Positions 46,550 to 56,186 of a stretch of 64,000 nt of DNA are shown piece after piece (position 1 is the stretch's first letter; each line of letters opens with the position of its first letter). A program made the position numbers and the translations under genes. Source of the stretch: Planctomycetota bacterium (GTDB lineage: Bacteria > Planctomycetota > UBA11346); NCBI GenBank assembly GCA_016745075.1, contig JADGDD010000001.1, positions 1,303,125 through 1,367,124 of the forward strand, in the 5' to 3' direction. The notes under the pieces are model-generated. The model was not told where the DNA came from. It ran no database searches and saw only the letters and a list, made by a program, of their open reading frames with translations.

Positions 46550-49516
46550 TTAGTCTATACCTTCAAAAACATACAATATTAACGAGCCCGGTGGAAGGCC
46601 ACGATCATCTGATCCACTTTCGGAATTGATGTGTATGCTACCGTCTTTGAGAATGTGAGTGGGTAATTCCGTTGTTGTAATGCCCACCCTGTCTTCATAA
46701 AGATTATGCTCGCGTAAGGCTCCTGTCATACTGTGTGCGGTAATTTTTTTTGCACCACTTATTGGCAACTGCACGGTAACGGGCGTGTAGCCATCATCTT
46801 CTGCACGTGGATAGCCGTCTATTTTACGCGAAAGCACAAAGAGCGATAAACGATCCCCTTTACGCGTTGCGTAACTCGCCACGAGTGGAGCATTTTTGAG
46901 GGCGCGGCGACGTTTATATTTTGGCAGATCTATAGTCGGCACACTCTCACTACTAACGGTGAGGTAGTCACCTTGGCCATAGGTATTATACAGTTCCATA
47001 AGTTTCCATGATGGGAATGCCGCACCAGAAAAATCAGAACGCATGTGTGACTGAAAAATTGCCATGTCTGATGATGCACCATAACCAAAATAGACCTGCA
47101 TTTCAAAATTACCATCATACGCGAGACATAAGAAGGTATCAAGCGTTGCCACGCCAGAGCATTGCGAAGTCATTACTTTAGCTTGGTCAATTTTTGCTAT
47201 ATTATTCAACCCTTGAATTTGGTAGCCAGGCCCTGCTTCATAAGTCCCCAAGCGAACCGCATGTCCTTGTTCTGCTAACGCTTTTTGAACACCAGCAATT
47301 TTGATAGCAGCGGCCTGTGTTGACCACGGCACATTCATCATAGTGTTAAAATAGCTCGGATCATTGGGAGCAACAGGTCCTTCACCTGTATCCCAGCCAC
47401 CATTGTATACGGCAACGGTTAACCAATCACTACGTGGACTGAGCGATACGGTATCTGCGCCATAGCCATTGATGCGGCCGTTTCTCAAAGGGCCAAACCA
47501 GCCCCCTACCGCAAATTCACTCTTTTCTTTTATATTCTTCCAATAGGGACTTTTTTCATAGACATCAATCATCCATTCTTGATATAAGCCCAACAACTCC
47601 CCGTCTTTGTAGGTTCTTCCTGTTGTTGCATCGGTCATACTGATGCCCATGAAAACCCACGGAGCGAAAGGGCCATTCCATGTTTCGTTACTGACTTCAA
47701 ACATCAATTTGTCAAAAGAATCCGACCACGGCTTATGATGCCCTTGTTGAAATCGCTTATATGCCCACGGCTTTGTCTCTGGCGAATCACTCTTTGGATC
47801 ATAGGGCGCTGCTATATATTCAATAAAACCAAGCCAGTCATCTTCGTCAAAAAACATTTCCACTTGAAACCATGGCTGCATACCGGTTTTTTCAACTGGG
47901 CTCAACCATGCCGGGAGTGTTGCCACTTTATTTGTCTTGGAAAAACCTTTGTAACTCGTCATGCCTGGGGCAGCCAGCAGGTCGTCCAATGTATAACCTG
48001 CTTTGGTTTTGATATAGGTATGGTCTCGCCACCAATACATGCCACTAGATTTCATTGTCTCAATATGCCATGGGTCTGTTTCCATAAATGGTTGATCTGT
48101 TTTATACATACGAAGATTATCTGCCCAAAGGGTTCCTGTTCCAGAAAAATGTGCATGCACATAGCCAATTGAACTCGTCATTTCAGCTGGGACGGTAAAC
48201 TCATACGACAACTGTTTCCATGTTCCATCCACGGCATGAGCCTGCGTAGGTAGAATTGTTTTCCCAAACTTCCCACTGACTTCGAAACGCACTTCTCCAC
48301 GTTCCATTTTTTCTTGGCGGAACCACCCTTCTACACGATAGGTTTTCCCAACCAGTAAAGGCGCGTACCACTTCCCGGCCTTTTGAAACTTGGCTATTTG
48401 AATAGACGTCTCAACAGACTGTTCCATCTCTACTTTTAAACAGGTTTTTCCTGGGTTCTCAAATGTACTGGGCAGTGGTTGAGGGTGAGCAACCAAAGAC
48501 CATGCCCCTGGAGCATCTTTCCCATTTTCAAACGGCACACCAGGTGTTCCTTTGAAGCCGCCAAGACCAACACCGTGCATGTTTTTTTGTATATCACTCG
48601 TATAAAATTGCTTACGAACAAATACAAGATCATCTTTCTTGATTTTTTCTTGGTCATTAGCCGGAGCACCTGCAAGCTCCATGTAATTCCCTTTGTGCTC
48701 TTCAGGAGGCAGATAACTCACATATAAAGCGTATCCAAGCACATCTGAATCAGGGCTATCGGTCCACTGCAATTCTATCAGCTGTGTTTTATCATCATAA
48801 CGCGCTTGAATCTGAGACGGTCCAGCAGAAGCCTGTTCTTGTGGTTTTGGCTTTAATAGTGCAAGTTTTTTATAAGCATCGCCCTTAGCTGCTCGTGGTG
48901 TTCTTCCTTTTTTATCTACAGCAAGCTCGCCAAGTTGCACTGAACAATTTGCTGTTTCTGAAACAACACAATTCTTATTGAATGATGCCAGTCCAATATA
49001 TATCGGCTTATCACGCTGCCATTCGGCCTTGGCTGGAAAGCGAAAGGTTCCACCTGCGGGAATTAAGACCGCCTTGCCGTACATGAGCTGCCCAAGCTTA
49101 CTGCCATACAAATACCAATCACTGGACACGTATGATTCTACAGTATCTCTTTTAACTACCGTCCACTTACCGTCAATGATTCGGCACACATGCACTTGTG
49201 CACCATCATAAAATCCTGTAGATAATGTTGCGTTCCACCAATTATGTGCGAGATCAATACGCTTATCACTATCCTGTGGAGCCTGCATTAAGTTATTAAA
49301 AGAGATCGGCTCATATGACCACGATGCATTGACATTGTAAAGTTCATCGCTTGGAACACAAACCGACCAAGGTCCGGGGTCTTTCAAACGGACCTGATCG
49401 CTCACAACAATATGAGCTGGGTCATTGCTATGGTCGGTACCATAGACTTTCTCTGCTGCTGGTAGAATACATCCACTGCTGACCAGTAAACAGACCACAA
49501 TTCCGCACAGTTTCAT
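46550..49516 (-). CDS. Secreted clan GH-A-like protein with FnIII- and CBM-like domains
   Basis: 988 residues. The signal sequence contains LLVSSGC, a weak lipobox, so it may be a lipoprotein. An N-terminal region of about 230 residues is followed by an FnIII-like stretch (LQWTDSPDSDVLGYALYVSY), a CBM4/9-like jelly roll (about 365-475; YRVEGWFRQ, LWADNLRMY), and a barrel-like domain with WFQVEMFFDEDDWLGFIEYI and KLMFEVSNETWNGPFAPW; the last carries an N-E pair like the protein at 10112. A C-terminal beta domain ends LILYVFEGID. It is the second gene of the operon, 21 bases after the SGNH gene. No numbered GH family can be assigned by eye. Confidence 0.62.
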   Translation of the reverse strand: MKLCGIVVCLLVSSGCILPAAEKVYGTDHSNDPAHIVVSDQVRLKDPGPWSVCVPSDELYNVNASWSYEPISFNNLMQAPQDSDKRIDLAHNWWNATLSTGFYDGAQVHVCRIIDGKWTVVKRDTVESYVSSDWYLYGSKLGQLMYGKAVLIPAGGTFRFPAKAEWQRDKPIYIGLASFNKNCVVSETANCSVQLGELAVDKKGRTPRAAKGDAYKKLALLKPKPQEQASAGPSQIQARYDDKTQLIELQWTDSPDSDVLGYALYVSYLPPEEHKGNYMELAGAPANDQEKIKKDDLVFVRKQFYTSDIQKNMHGVGLGGFKGTPGVPFENGKDAPGAWSLVAHPQPLPSTFENPGKTCLKVEMEQSVETSIQIAKFQKAGKWYAPLLVGKTYRVEGWFRQEKMERGEVRFEVSGKFGKTILPTQAHAVDGTWKQLSYEFTVPAEMTSSIGYVHAHFSGTGTLWADNLRMYKTDQPFMETDPWHIETMKSSGMYWWRDHTYIKTKAGYTLDDLLAAPGMTSYKGFSKTNKVATLPAWLSPVEKTGMQPWFQVEMFFDEDDWLGFIEYIAAPYDPKSDSPETKPWAYKRFQQGHHKPWSDSFDKLMFEVSNETWNGPFAPWVFMGISMTDATTGRTYKDGELLGLYQEWMIDVYEKSPYWKNIKEKSEFAVGGWFGPLRNGRINGYGADTVSLSPRSDWLTVAVYNGGWDTGEGPVAPNDPSYFNTMMNVPWSTQAAAIKIAGVQKALAEQGHAVRLGTYEAGPGYQIQGLNNIAKIDQAKVMTSQCSGVATLDTFLCLAYDGNFEMQVYFGYGASSDMAIFQSHMRSDFSGAAFPSWKLMELYNTYGQGDYLTVSSESVPTIDLPKYKRRRALKNAPLVASYATRKGDRLSLFVLSRKIDGYPRAEDDGYTPVTVQLPISGAKKITAHSMTGALREHNLYEDRVGITTTELPTHILKDGSIHINSESGSDDRGLPPGSLILYVFEGID

Positions 49517-49537
49517 GTCAGGCTCCTTTTCTCTTTG

Positions 49538-51187
49538 TTATTCAGGACAATAACTGGTCACTTTTTCTCTTCTCAGATCGAGTTGTTTCCACAGTCTGAA
49601 TGTCTTTTCAGAAACGACTCGTTTCTGCTCGTCATACAGAAATGTTTTTTTATCCGTAACCGTTCCTTTTCTGTTGGTTGAAATAATTTCTTTCAAGGTG
49701 CCATCTGTATTGTATAGATACTCATCTTGCCGAATAAGCGAACCATTATTTGAAGAATATTTTTCATACTTCAAATAGCCATTTTCATAATACTCATATC
49801 CATATATGGCAACTATACTGCCGCTTGCACTCAGCTCTGTTTTTTTTGCTACACGTCCGTTTTTATACTCGTATTTTTCCTCCTCAATTTGCAGGCCGTC
49901 ATTCCCGTATAATACATATTGTTCAGGAAGCTCATCCGTTTCTGAAGCAAAGGTATAGACTTTTTTGCCAACTGAATTATCTGTACTGTCAAACATTTCC
50001 ATCGTCTGTACAGCGGAGCCTTTATAGGAATAAACTTGCTTTGAAAATACTTTTTGTGTCGCACTGTTTTTCTTTATTTTTTGCTGAATCTTTCCATCCA
50101 TATATATGCATTCGGAATAACTGACGAGTTTATTCTTAATATATTCTGTGATGATATGCGGTGTTTGATCCGCGTTTTTAGTTGTTATTCGTGTGAGAAC
50201 GTGCTGTTTTTTTTCATTGGCCTTTGGATACAAATAGACATCTTCCCTGCAATATGGTCCTGCGGGCAAGGCTATTTCTGTTTCTGTGCTGTCATTCGCA
50301 GCACTGTACTGAATCGCGTCCAAGAATGGGTCTTTCAACACGTCCGTCAAACTGCCGTAAGCAGGATCTTTCTGAAGCTGCAATTCATTCGTATACACTA
50401 TCCATGCCGTGTTTTGCAGATACAAGGCAACCTCTGAGCTAAAATCAACAACATGCCCGGTAGAAGGGGCGACTGCTTGCATAATTTTTGCGGGCAAACC
50501 GACAGGAGAACGTTCTGTAACGGTGGCATAGATAACACAACATTGTAAATACTGGCCCCATACACTGGGATGACCGTCGGTGTCGCTTCTATACAAACGT
50601 ATGTCAGGGCGCTCTCTGCCGACCCGTTCAAAAGCCATGCCGACAGGTGCAATACCAATGTCATGTGTTTTTGCGAGATAACGATATGTTTTCTTTATGG
50701 TGGCAAACTTTTTTGTGTCTTGATCTTTAGGCCATGTCGCTGAGCAAAACAATGTCATATCAGTCCGCAGTGTTTGAAGATAACGCACATATTCGTCCAG
50801 CCGTTGAATACCCCTCTCTTCAAAAGGGCCGCTGCTTAAACCATGAAAAACAATCCATTTCCACTGGGCATCTGAAACTTTTGCGCGTACACCGTCCATG
50901 TCTCTTCGTGCCTGTTTTCCTATTGATGCTTTTCTATGAGAGTGAGGTAATTCGTTCTGGCGGTTTTCTTGGAACATTCTTTCTTGATAGTACGCACGCG
51001 GGTGCCCCCGTTGGATTTTCACCTTAACACCTTCGTAACCAGCGTTACTGAAGAAAGCATGTGAAATACAATCCGCTCGACCACCAGCACTCCAATAACT
51101 CTGGCCAATCAACAGAAGCTTTGCTTGTTCTGCCGCTACTGCTCCCGAACACAGAATAGAAATTATGACTATAATATAAACGTTCAT
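49538..51187 (-). CDS. Secreted SGNH-like protein with C-terminal YD-like repeats
   Basis: 549 residues; signal peptide cut near GAVAAEQ. The N-terminal half (about 20-250) is SGNH-like: LLLIGQSYWSAGG (possible Ser), WIVFHGLSSG, and DTDGHPSVWGQYLQ with the Asp-x-x-His-type end. The C-terminal half (about 300-540) holds short repeats of the kind YEYKNGRVAKKTELSASG, YEYYENGYLKYEKYSSNNG and DEYLYNTDGTLKEIISTNRKG, related to Rhs/YD or toxin-wall-type beta repeats. It is the first gene of the operon ending with the sialate esterase. GGAAGGGG precedes the ATG. The combination of an esterase-like domain with YD-type repeats is unusual. Confidence 0.65.
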   Translation of the reverse strand: MNVYIIVIISILCSGAVAAEQAKLLLIGQSYWSAGGRADCISHAFFSNAGYEGVKVKIQRGHPRAYYQERMFQENRQNELPHSHRKASIGKQARRDMDGVRAKVSDAQWKWIVFHGLSSGPFEERGIQRLDEYVRYLQTLRTDMTLFCSATWPKDQDTKKFATIKKTYRYLAKTHDIGIAPVGMAFERVGRERPDIRLYRSDTDGHPSVWGQYLQCCVIYATVTERSPVGLPAKIMQAVAPSTGHVVDFSSEVALYLQNTAWIVYTNELQLQKDPAYGSLTDVLKDPFLDAIQYSAANDSTETEIALPAGPYCREDVYLYPKANEKKQHVLTRITTKNADQTPHIITEYIKNKLVSYSECIYMDGKIQQKIKKNSATQKVFSKQVYSYKGSAVQTMEMFDSTDNSVGKKVYTFASETDELPEQYVLYGNDGLQIEEEKYEYKNGRVAKKTELSASGSIVAIYGYEYYENGYLKYEKYSSNNGSLIRQDEYLYNTDGTLKEIISTNRKGTVTDKKTFLYDEQKRVVSEKTFRLWKQLDLRREKVTSYCPE

Positions 51188-51302
51188 GCATCAGCCCCTT
51201 CCATTATTTTACAACAATCATCCCATGACACAAAGGCCCTTATAGCAACCTCACTGTGGGGAAAAAGTGCCTTGCCTTCTGTCTCAGCCCGATTTCCGGA
51301 AG

Positions 51303-51316
51303 GTTTATCGTAAAAC
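51303..51316. promoter_or_regulatory. GTTTKACGATAAAC motif upstream of the pair-3 operon
   Basis: GTTTATCGTAAAAC on the plus strand, GTTTTACGATAAAC on the minus, in the 166-base gap between the GntR/LacI-type gene and the first gene of the pair-3 operon. Flanking bases extend the symmetry to GGTTT...AAACC. Identical over 14 bases to 22021-22034. Confidence 0.5.
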
Positions 51317-51353
51317 CCTGTTGCCACAAAAAAATACCCTTCTTTTGATTGGT

Positions 51354-52478
51354 TCATTTTTTGCTTTTGCTCTGTGGGGCTAAGCCGACCGATTCGCCCT
51401 CAATAATAAATGGTTTTGTTAACGTCAGGGATTCTGGTGCGGTGGTGTCTGTCATTCGTGCCCAGAGTTTATCTAGGGCGATGTGGACCATTCGCTCAAG
51501 ATCGCTGGCGATAACCGTTAAACGGGTCAGGCCGTAGGGCTCAAGCTCTGGCTGTTCATTACCCAAACCTGGGCCCATAAGCGACACGTCTTTCGGCACA
51601 CGAAGATGCATGCGATCAAGGTAGCCAATAATATGTTTACTGACAATGTTGCTCTCAGAATAAATAGCTGTTGGGAGCGCTCCTTGTTGAGCCAGTTCAT
51701 GCCAATACGCGATAAATGCCTGCTCATCACAGGGGCGATACCAATACTCTTCTGGATTGGTATAGCGACGGCCTTCCATGCCACGCCGTTTAATGGCGGC
51801 ATCAAAGGCAAGCTGTGACTGCAAGGCCGCAGGCACTTCAGCCAGAAAATGCTCTGATACCACATGCAGCACCGAACGGTGGCCTTTGTTGAATAAATAA
51901 TCCACAGTCATTTCAGCATTCATGCTGCGATCATTGGCAACCGTATCACAATTTGCGTGGCCCTGCAAAGCGAGAATCACCAATGGGACATCCGCTTTCT
52001 GTAATCGCTCCATAAAGGCTTCCGGTGGATGCTTATCCGAAAACAACAGCACGCCACTGACTTTCTCAAGATCAAGCGCCTCACCAGCGCCATCTATAGA
52101 ATCAAAGCTATCGATTAAGACCGATTCCATGTGACCGCATGCACGTTCTTTTAGCTGCGCCCGTATATGTGCGGTGAACACGGGTGTCATGTGTTCTGTC
52201 CTACCGATGAACACAATATGACAGCCTTCATCTTTCGTATGATCATCGGCACATTCTTCTTGTTCACAAACCAGCCAGCCCTTACCGCTTACCGACTGAA
52301 TAAGCCCTTCATCACGCACCTGCGCCAAGGCAAGACGCAAGGTTCCTCGGCTGACGTCAAAAGCCTCGGCCATCTCCCGTTCGCTCGGCAAGGTGCCGCC
52401 GGGCAGCAAAGTACGGTCTGCGATTCGTTTCCGCAGCAACGAAGCCACATGCTCAGGGAGAGGTATTCGTGTCTGCAT
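51354..52478 (-). CDS. GntR-HTH regulator with LacI-type sugar-sensor domain
   Basis: 374 residues from ATG 52478, which has AAGGAGG upstream; the longer version does not. The N-terminal GntR winged helix (about 5-75: LPSEREMAEAFDVSRGTLRL, then LIQSVSGKGWLV) is fused to a LacI/periplasmic-binding-like sensor (about 90-370: VSGVLLFSDKHPPEAFMERL, DVSLMGPGLGNEQPELEPYG). This is the architecture of the arabinose repressor AraR. It lies between the GH36/SLC13 group and the pair-3 operon on the same strand, so it may regulate either. An operator at 51303-51316 just downstream is a candidate target. ATAAATGTACAGG upstream of its own start could be autoregulatory. Confidence 0.88.
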   Translation of the reverse strand: MQTRIPLPEHVASLLRKRIADRTLLPGGTLPSEREMAEAFDVSRGTLRLALAQVRDEGLIQSVSGKGWLVCEQEECADDHTKDEGCHIVFIGRTEHMTPVFTAHIRAQLKERACGHMESVLIDSFDSIDGAGEALDLEKVSGVLLFSDKHPPEAFMERLQKADVPLVILALQGHANCDTVANDRSMNAEMTVDYLFNKGHRSVLHVVSEHFLAEVPAALQSQLAFDAAIKRRGMEGRRYTNPEEYWYRPCDEQAFIAYWHELAQQGALPTAIYSESNIVSKHIIGYLDRMHLRVPKDVSLMGPGLGNEQPELEPYGLTRLTVIASDLERMVHIALDKLWARMTDTTAPESLTLTKPFIIEGESVGLAPQSKSKK

Positions 52479-52608
52479 ATTCCCGCCTCCTTCCTTGCCA
52501 GATAAATGAACCATAAATGTACAGGTTTTATACCACAGGGCCGACGTCTGTCAAGATATATATGCGCCTAATTTAGCTATTTTTTTCAATATGACCACAG
52601 TGATCAGA

Positions 52609-54609
52609 TCATAAGAGCTCTATTGTTACCGTTCCTTTTTGTACCAGATGAACAATAAGGGTTCCGCTTTTTTGGTCGTAAGAAAAGTCGGTGGGCTGTC
52701 CGTTTACGGTGACGGAACAGGGCGATGATGATGTCCATGCGAGGTACGTACCGGAGTCAAGAGCTTCGCCACACAAACTGGTCTGTGTCTGTTCAATGAC
52801 TTGGACGCTTGCTGGGGCGTTGTATTTGTCTGTGAGTCCGAATGAGATGATAGGTCTGTCTAGCGTTTGCACCCATATGAGCGCTGCTGTTGCTGGTTCC
52901 AGCTCTACGGAGAAAGTTTCTTGAGCATGACAACGCACCAGCGTTTTGGTGCCATATTGCCAGCAGAGATATTCTTCTGCTTGTCCGGAAACATCAGCAG
53001 GGCTGTAGTGTGCACGCAAAACATCATCTGTCTGTCGGCTGCAATGGAAGAGGCCGATGACTGCTGCGGTTCCACATTTGTTGTCTATTTTGAGAACCGA
53101 TGGTTCATTCCAACAGTCGGTAAATAAGGAGTCACGGGCAGGAAGGGCTGGCGCATCGCATAATAAAGCCTTACCGTCTTTTGTGCACAAACGGGCCAGC
53201 AGATCGAAGTCTTGTTTGTTTGGGTGGTCCGACACATAAATCGGGCCGCCAGAAATGGCACGAGCCATAGCATGGAACTCGGCATGATCGGCGTGGGTTT
53301 GGAACATGTCCCAGTCTGGCTGGCAAAATTGTTGGGACCAAATATTGTTCATCGCGTTTTGGTGGACATGGGCCTGCTGCACCGCTCGCGGCGCTTTGGG
53401 GTAATAATCCATAGAGTTGCGCCACGCATTGGATGTTTTCAGATTGTAGGCTACATCATTGCTTTGCGACATGCAGTGCAGAACGTTACCTTTGAAATAT
53501 TTATGACTGGCTGTTTGCAAAGCGTCTTGATAGGTCGCCATTGTTGGGGCGTGGTCCAACAGGGCCGCTGTAAACCATTCCAATCCTGATTGGCCGTCTA
53601 CTTTGACCATGTCCACACCTTGCGCGTGGAGCCACGCATGGAACTCTTCATAGAATGCCTGTATGTCATCGGGGTGAATGAGGTTGAGCGGGTCTTTTTC
53701 TCGCCAGCCACCAAAAGGTGTATAAGCGCTGTTTTTAAGTAAACGATAACGTTGCGCCAAAGCACCGTCGGCATGGAGCCCCCACCAATAACCAACAAAG
53801 GCGTGCCACACCGCAAATAATTCTATACCATATTCTGTTTTGGTTTTCTCAATGAGACTGCGCAAGCCATGTGGAAATGATTTATTACACGCTGGGAAAT
53901 CTTTTAATTGAGTGTTTTCTACATCAAGCCAACCGTCATCTAAAATCATAAATTTCGGTTGAATACCGCCTTCCTGAAAACTTTTCAAACCATCCAACAC
54001 GCCCTGTTCATCCAGTTCGGTGTAAAAGGCATCCCAAGTACACCAGCCGAGGTACTTTGCATAAGGCGGTGTCTGTTTATTTTCCCGCAGCTCAAATGTT
54101 TGTAAAGCATCACGTACATCGCGCATGGTTTCTTGAATAAGCACAAAGGGGTCATCACCAAGTGCCGTGCAAGCTAAACGTGTTCCTGATGAAATGTTGC
54201 CTGACAGAGCGCCATCAGCCACCAAACACACGCCTTTTTCTTTCGTCCCGCTAAGGCTGACACGAATATGTCCATCAACCAAAGGCAAGAGAATGCCATA
54301 ACGCCCGTCTTCTCGTTCCCACAAAAGGAATTGCGTATCGTGTAATACATCAGATTCCGTATTGCCGAAAGATGGCGCTATCCAATGTGGCTCATAATGC
54401 ATCTTATCGCCGTGTTTGTCAAAGGCATCAAAGCGACCCTGTGGATCATAACGCCCTAAGGAAACGAAATGTTTCATCTGTGGGATGCGGAGAAACAATC
54501 TCTCATCTTTTTCTGATAAGATTTGGGTAGTCAGCAATACATGGCTTGCTCCATTTGTTTGAGCGCAAAGAGCTGAAGAGTGGTATACGGACAGTTGTTC
54601 AATAGGCAT
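52609..54609 (-). CDS. GH36-type raffinose synthase/alpha-galactosidase-like protein
   Basis: 666 residues of the raffinose-synthase/Sip1 branch of GH36. Barrel motifs are visible in order: LGWCTWDAFYTELDEQGV, PKFMILDDGWLDVE, DMVKVDGQSGLEW (nucleophile Asp in the K-x-D block), and GGPIYVSDHPNKQDFDLLA. It acts on alpha-galactosides by hydrolysis or transfer; which one cannot be read here. No signal peptide, so cytosolic. GAGGGA precedes the ATG. It lies 14 bases after the SGNH pseudoenzyme gene, and the GntR/LacI-type gene follows after 130 bases. The family usually feeds on raffinose-type sugars or galactan fragments. Confidence 0.85.
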   Translation of the reverse strand: MPIEQLSVYHSSALCAQTNGASHVLLTTQILSEKDERLFLRIPQMKHFVSLGRYDPQGRFDAFDKHGDKMHYEPHWIAPSFGNTESDVLHDTQFLLWEREDGRYGILLPLVDGHIRVSLSGTKEKGVCLVADGALSGNISSGTRLACTALGDDPFVLIQETMRDVRDALQTFELRENKQTPPYAKYLGWCTWDAFYTELDEQGVLDGLKSFQEGGIQPKFMILDDGWLDVENTQLKDFPACNKSFPHGLRSLIEKTKTEYGIELFAVWHAFVGYWWGLHADGALAQRYRLLKNSAYTPFGGWREKDPLNLIHPDDIQAFYEEFHAWLHAQGVDMVKVDGQSGLEWFTAALLDHAPTMATYQDALQTASHKYFKGNVLHCMSQSNDVAYNLKTSNAWRNSMDYYPKAPRAVQQAHVHQNAMNNIWSQQFCQPDWDMFQTHADHAEFHAMARAISGGPIYVSDHPNKQDFDLLARLCTKDGKALLCDAPALPARDSLFTDCWNEPSVLKIDNKCGTAAVIGLFHCSRQTDDVLRAHYSPADVSGQAEEYLCWQYGTKTLVRCHAQETFSVELEPATAALIWVQTLDRPIISFGLTDKYNAPASVQVIEQTQTSLCGEALDSGTYLAWTSSSPCSVTVNGQPTDFSYDQKSGTLIVHLVQKGTVTIELL

Positions 54610-54623
54610 AAATATCCCTCATG

Positions 54624-56066
54624 TTACATATCATCTATGTTATCAAGGTCGAGGTCGTCTATGCCGACATCGGGGACGGTTTCTTTTTCGGCGTCTTTCA
54701 CCACCTTGTCTTCGGCAGTGTCGTTTGTTTCTGAGGCAGCTTTTTCCTGTGCTTGCTCTGTTTCTTTTTCTGTTTTCCGTTTTTTTCCAGTGCCAAGACC
54801 GAGAATGCCTTGAAAGGCGGGAAATAAAATGCTTTTTCCTAATTTATTTAATTGCATATTTTTTCCAACTTTTGAAATGACCGCTTGCTTACCATTAGCA
54901 GACATCCAGTCCAAGCATATTTTATGACCATCTAAAAGAGACACGCGCTTTTTCTTTGCAACAGAACGAACCGTATCAGATAAACGCTGAGCAAATGCCC
55001 AGTCTTCAGATTGTTCATTCACGCCAAGCGGCGGACAAGTGACTAAAAAGAAAAATTCGGCATTCGGCTTAACTACATCCACTGCTTTCAACAGCAGGTC
55101 TTCATACGACTCTTCTATAAATTTCTTACCGGGAGGACCGTTGCGACTTGGTATAATATGTCCGCCACAAATCAAAAACATCACCGTTGCTTTTTGATTC
55201 ACCAATAAGATCAGTTCTTTGTCTTGCCTCAAGAGACCGTTCCGAGACGAGAGACTATCAAGATGGAATTGAAATGGAGTAGATGAAAACCGCTCGCCAA
55301 GCTCTGCTCGACCAAGGTCTTGTAAATCTTCTGCCATACGGGCCCACCCTCCGCGTGTGGTAATAACCCGCACGCGGTCATCTTCTCGTAACTCCCGTTC
55401 AATCATTCCGGCGGCCACGCCAAGATACGGCTCCAAGCTAGTCGCCAAGAGCGCCTTCCCCATATCATTGAGGACAGCTCCCTTTTTAAGCAGACCGTCT
55501 GTATGTGTGTGCTTGGCAACAACTGCTCGCAGGTCTGCACAGGCAAGGTTGTGTTTTTTCGCTTGTTCGCGGATACAATCCGCCACGACATCTATATGTA
55601 CGTTTGCGCCTTGTATTTTTGATGAAATCACAGAAGGCGTACAGACAATCAGCAAGAGCTTTCTTTCTGCGCAGGTTTCAACAACATCGCTCATAGCTGC
55701 AATAAGCGTTGCTTCCTCAGTGTTTGGACCGGTTCCTTTTTTTATGTCACAGGCATCGTGCATGCCAAGAGCAACAATAACCCGCCCACCTTCATCAATT
55801 TTTGCTTTTTTCAAACACCTTGCAAACGATTTTGAAAGGTCTGCCCATCGACCTTTTTTCTGTTTGATGACGGTAAATCGAGAACGTTTTGTCTTAAAAT
55901 CGTCGGCATATTCCTTTTTTAAGAGATCGGCGATGGGCGCTGTTATTTCATCACCGATAAACACAACGTTTTGTCCTGTTTTGAGTGATGGCGTTGCCGC
56001 CCAAAGAGCACATACGGTACAACTCATCACAAAACACAAGGATGCTCTTAAAATGGACACACCCAT
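54624..56066 (-). CDS. Secreted tandem SGNH-like protein, probably non-catalytic
   Basis: 480 residues; signal peptide ends near CALWAAT. The first SGNH-fold unit (about 25-225) starts VVFIGDEITAPIADLL, where GDSI would be expected: the nucleophile Ser is Glu. The Asn block reads VALGMHDAC and the terminal D-x-x-H is not present (GLLKKGAVLNDMGKALL). A second unit (about 230-440) is further degraded (VMFLICGGHIIPSRN; FFLVTCPPLGVNEQSE). A Lys/Glu-rich then acidic tail (KKRKTEKETEQAQEKAA, GIDDLDLDNIDDM) ends the protein. It is probably a binding protein. AAAGGGAG precedes the ATG; it sits between SLC13 and GH36. Confidence 0.7.
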   Translation of the reverse strand: MGVSILRASLCFVMSCTVCALWAATPSLKTGQNVVFIGDEITAPIADLLKKEYADDFKTKRSRFTVIKQKKGRWADLSKSFARCLKKAKIDEGGRVIVALGMHDACDIKKGTGPNTEEATLIAAMSDVVETCAERKLLLIVCTPSVISSKIQGANVHIDVVADCIREQAKKHNLACADLRAVVAKHTHTDGLLKKGAVLNDMGKALLATSLEPYLGVAAGMIERELREDDRVRVITTRGGWARMAEDLQDLGRAELGERFSSTPFQFHLDSLSSRNGLLRQDKELILLVNQKATVMFLICGGHIIPSRNGPPGKKFIEESYEDLLLKAVDVVKPNAEFFFLVTCPPLGVNEQSEDWAFAQRLSDTVRSVAKKKRVSLLDGHKICLDWMSANGKQAVISKVGKNMQLNKLGKSILFPAFQGILGLGTGKKRKTEKETEQAQEKAASETNDTAEDKVVKDAEKETVPDVGIDDLDLDNIDDM

Positions 56067-56186
56067 AAGGAACTCCCTTTCATTAATCTGCGGGTACTAA
56101 AACGATCATAGATAATTCATTTAGTATAGATATGGAGGAATGCGGTAAAACATGGATTTAATACTCTTTTGCAGAGTTGACCATTA

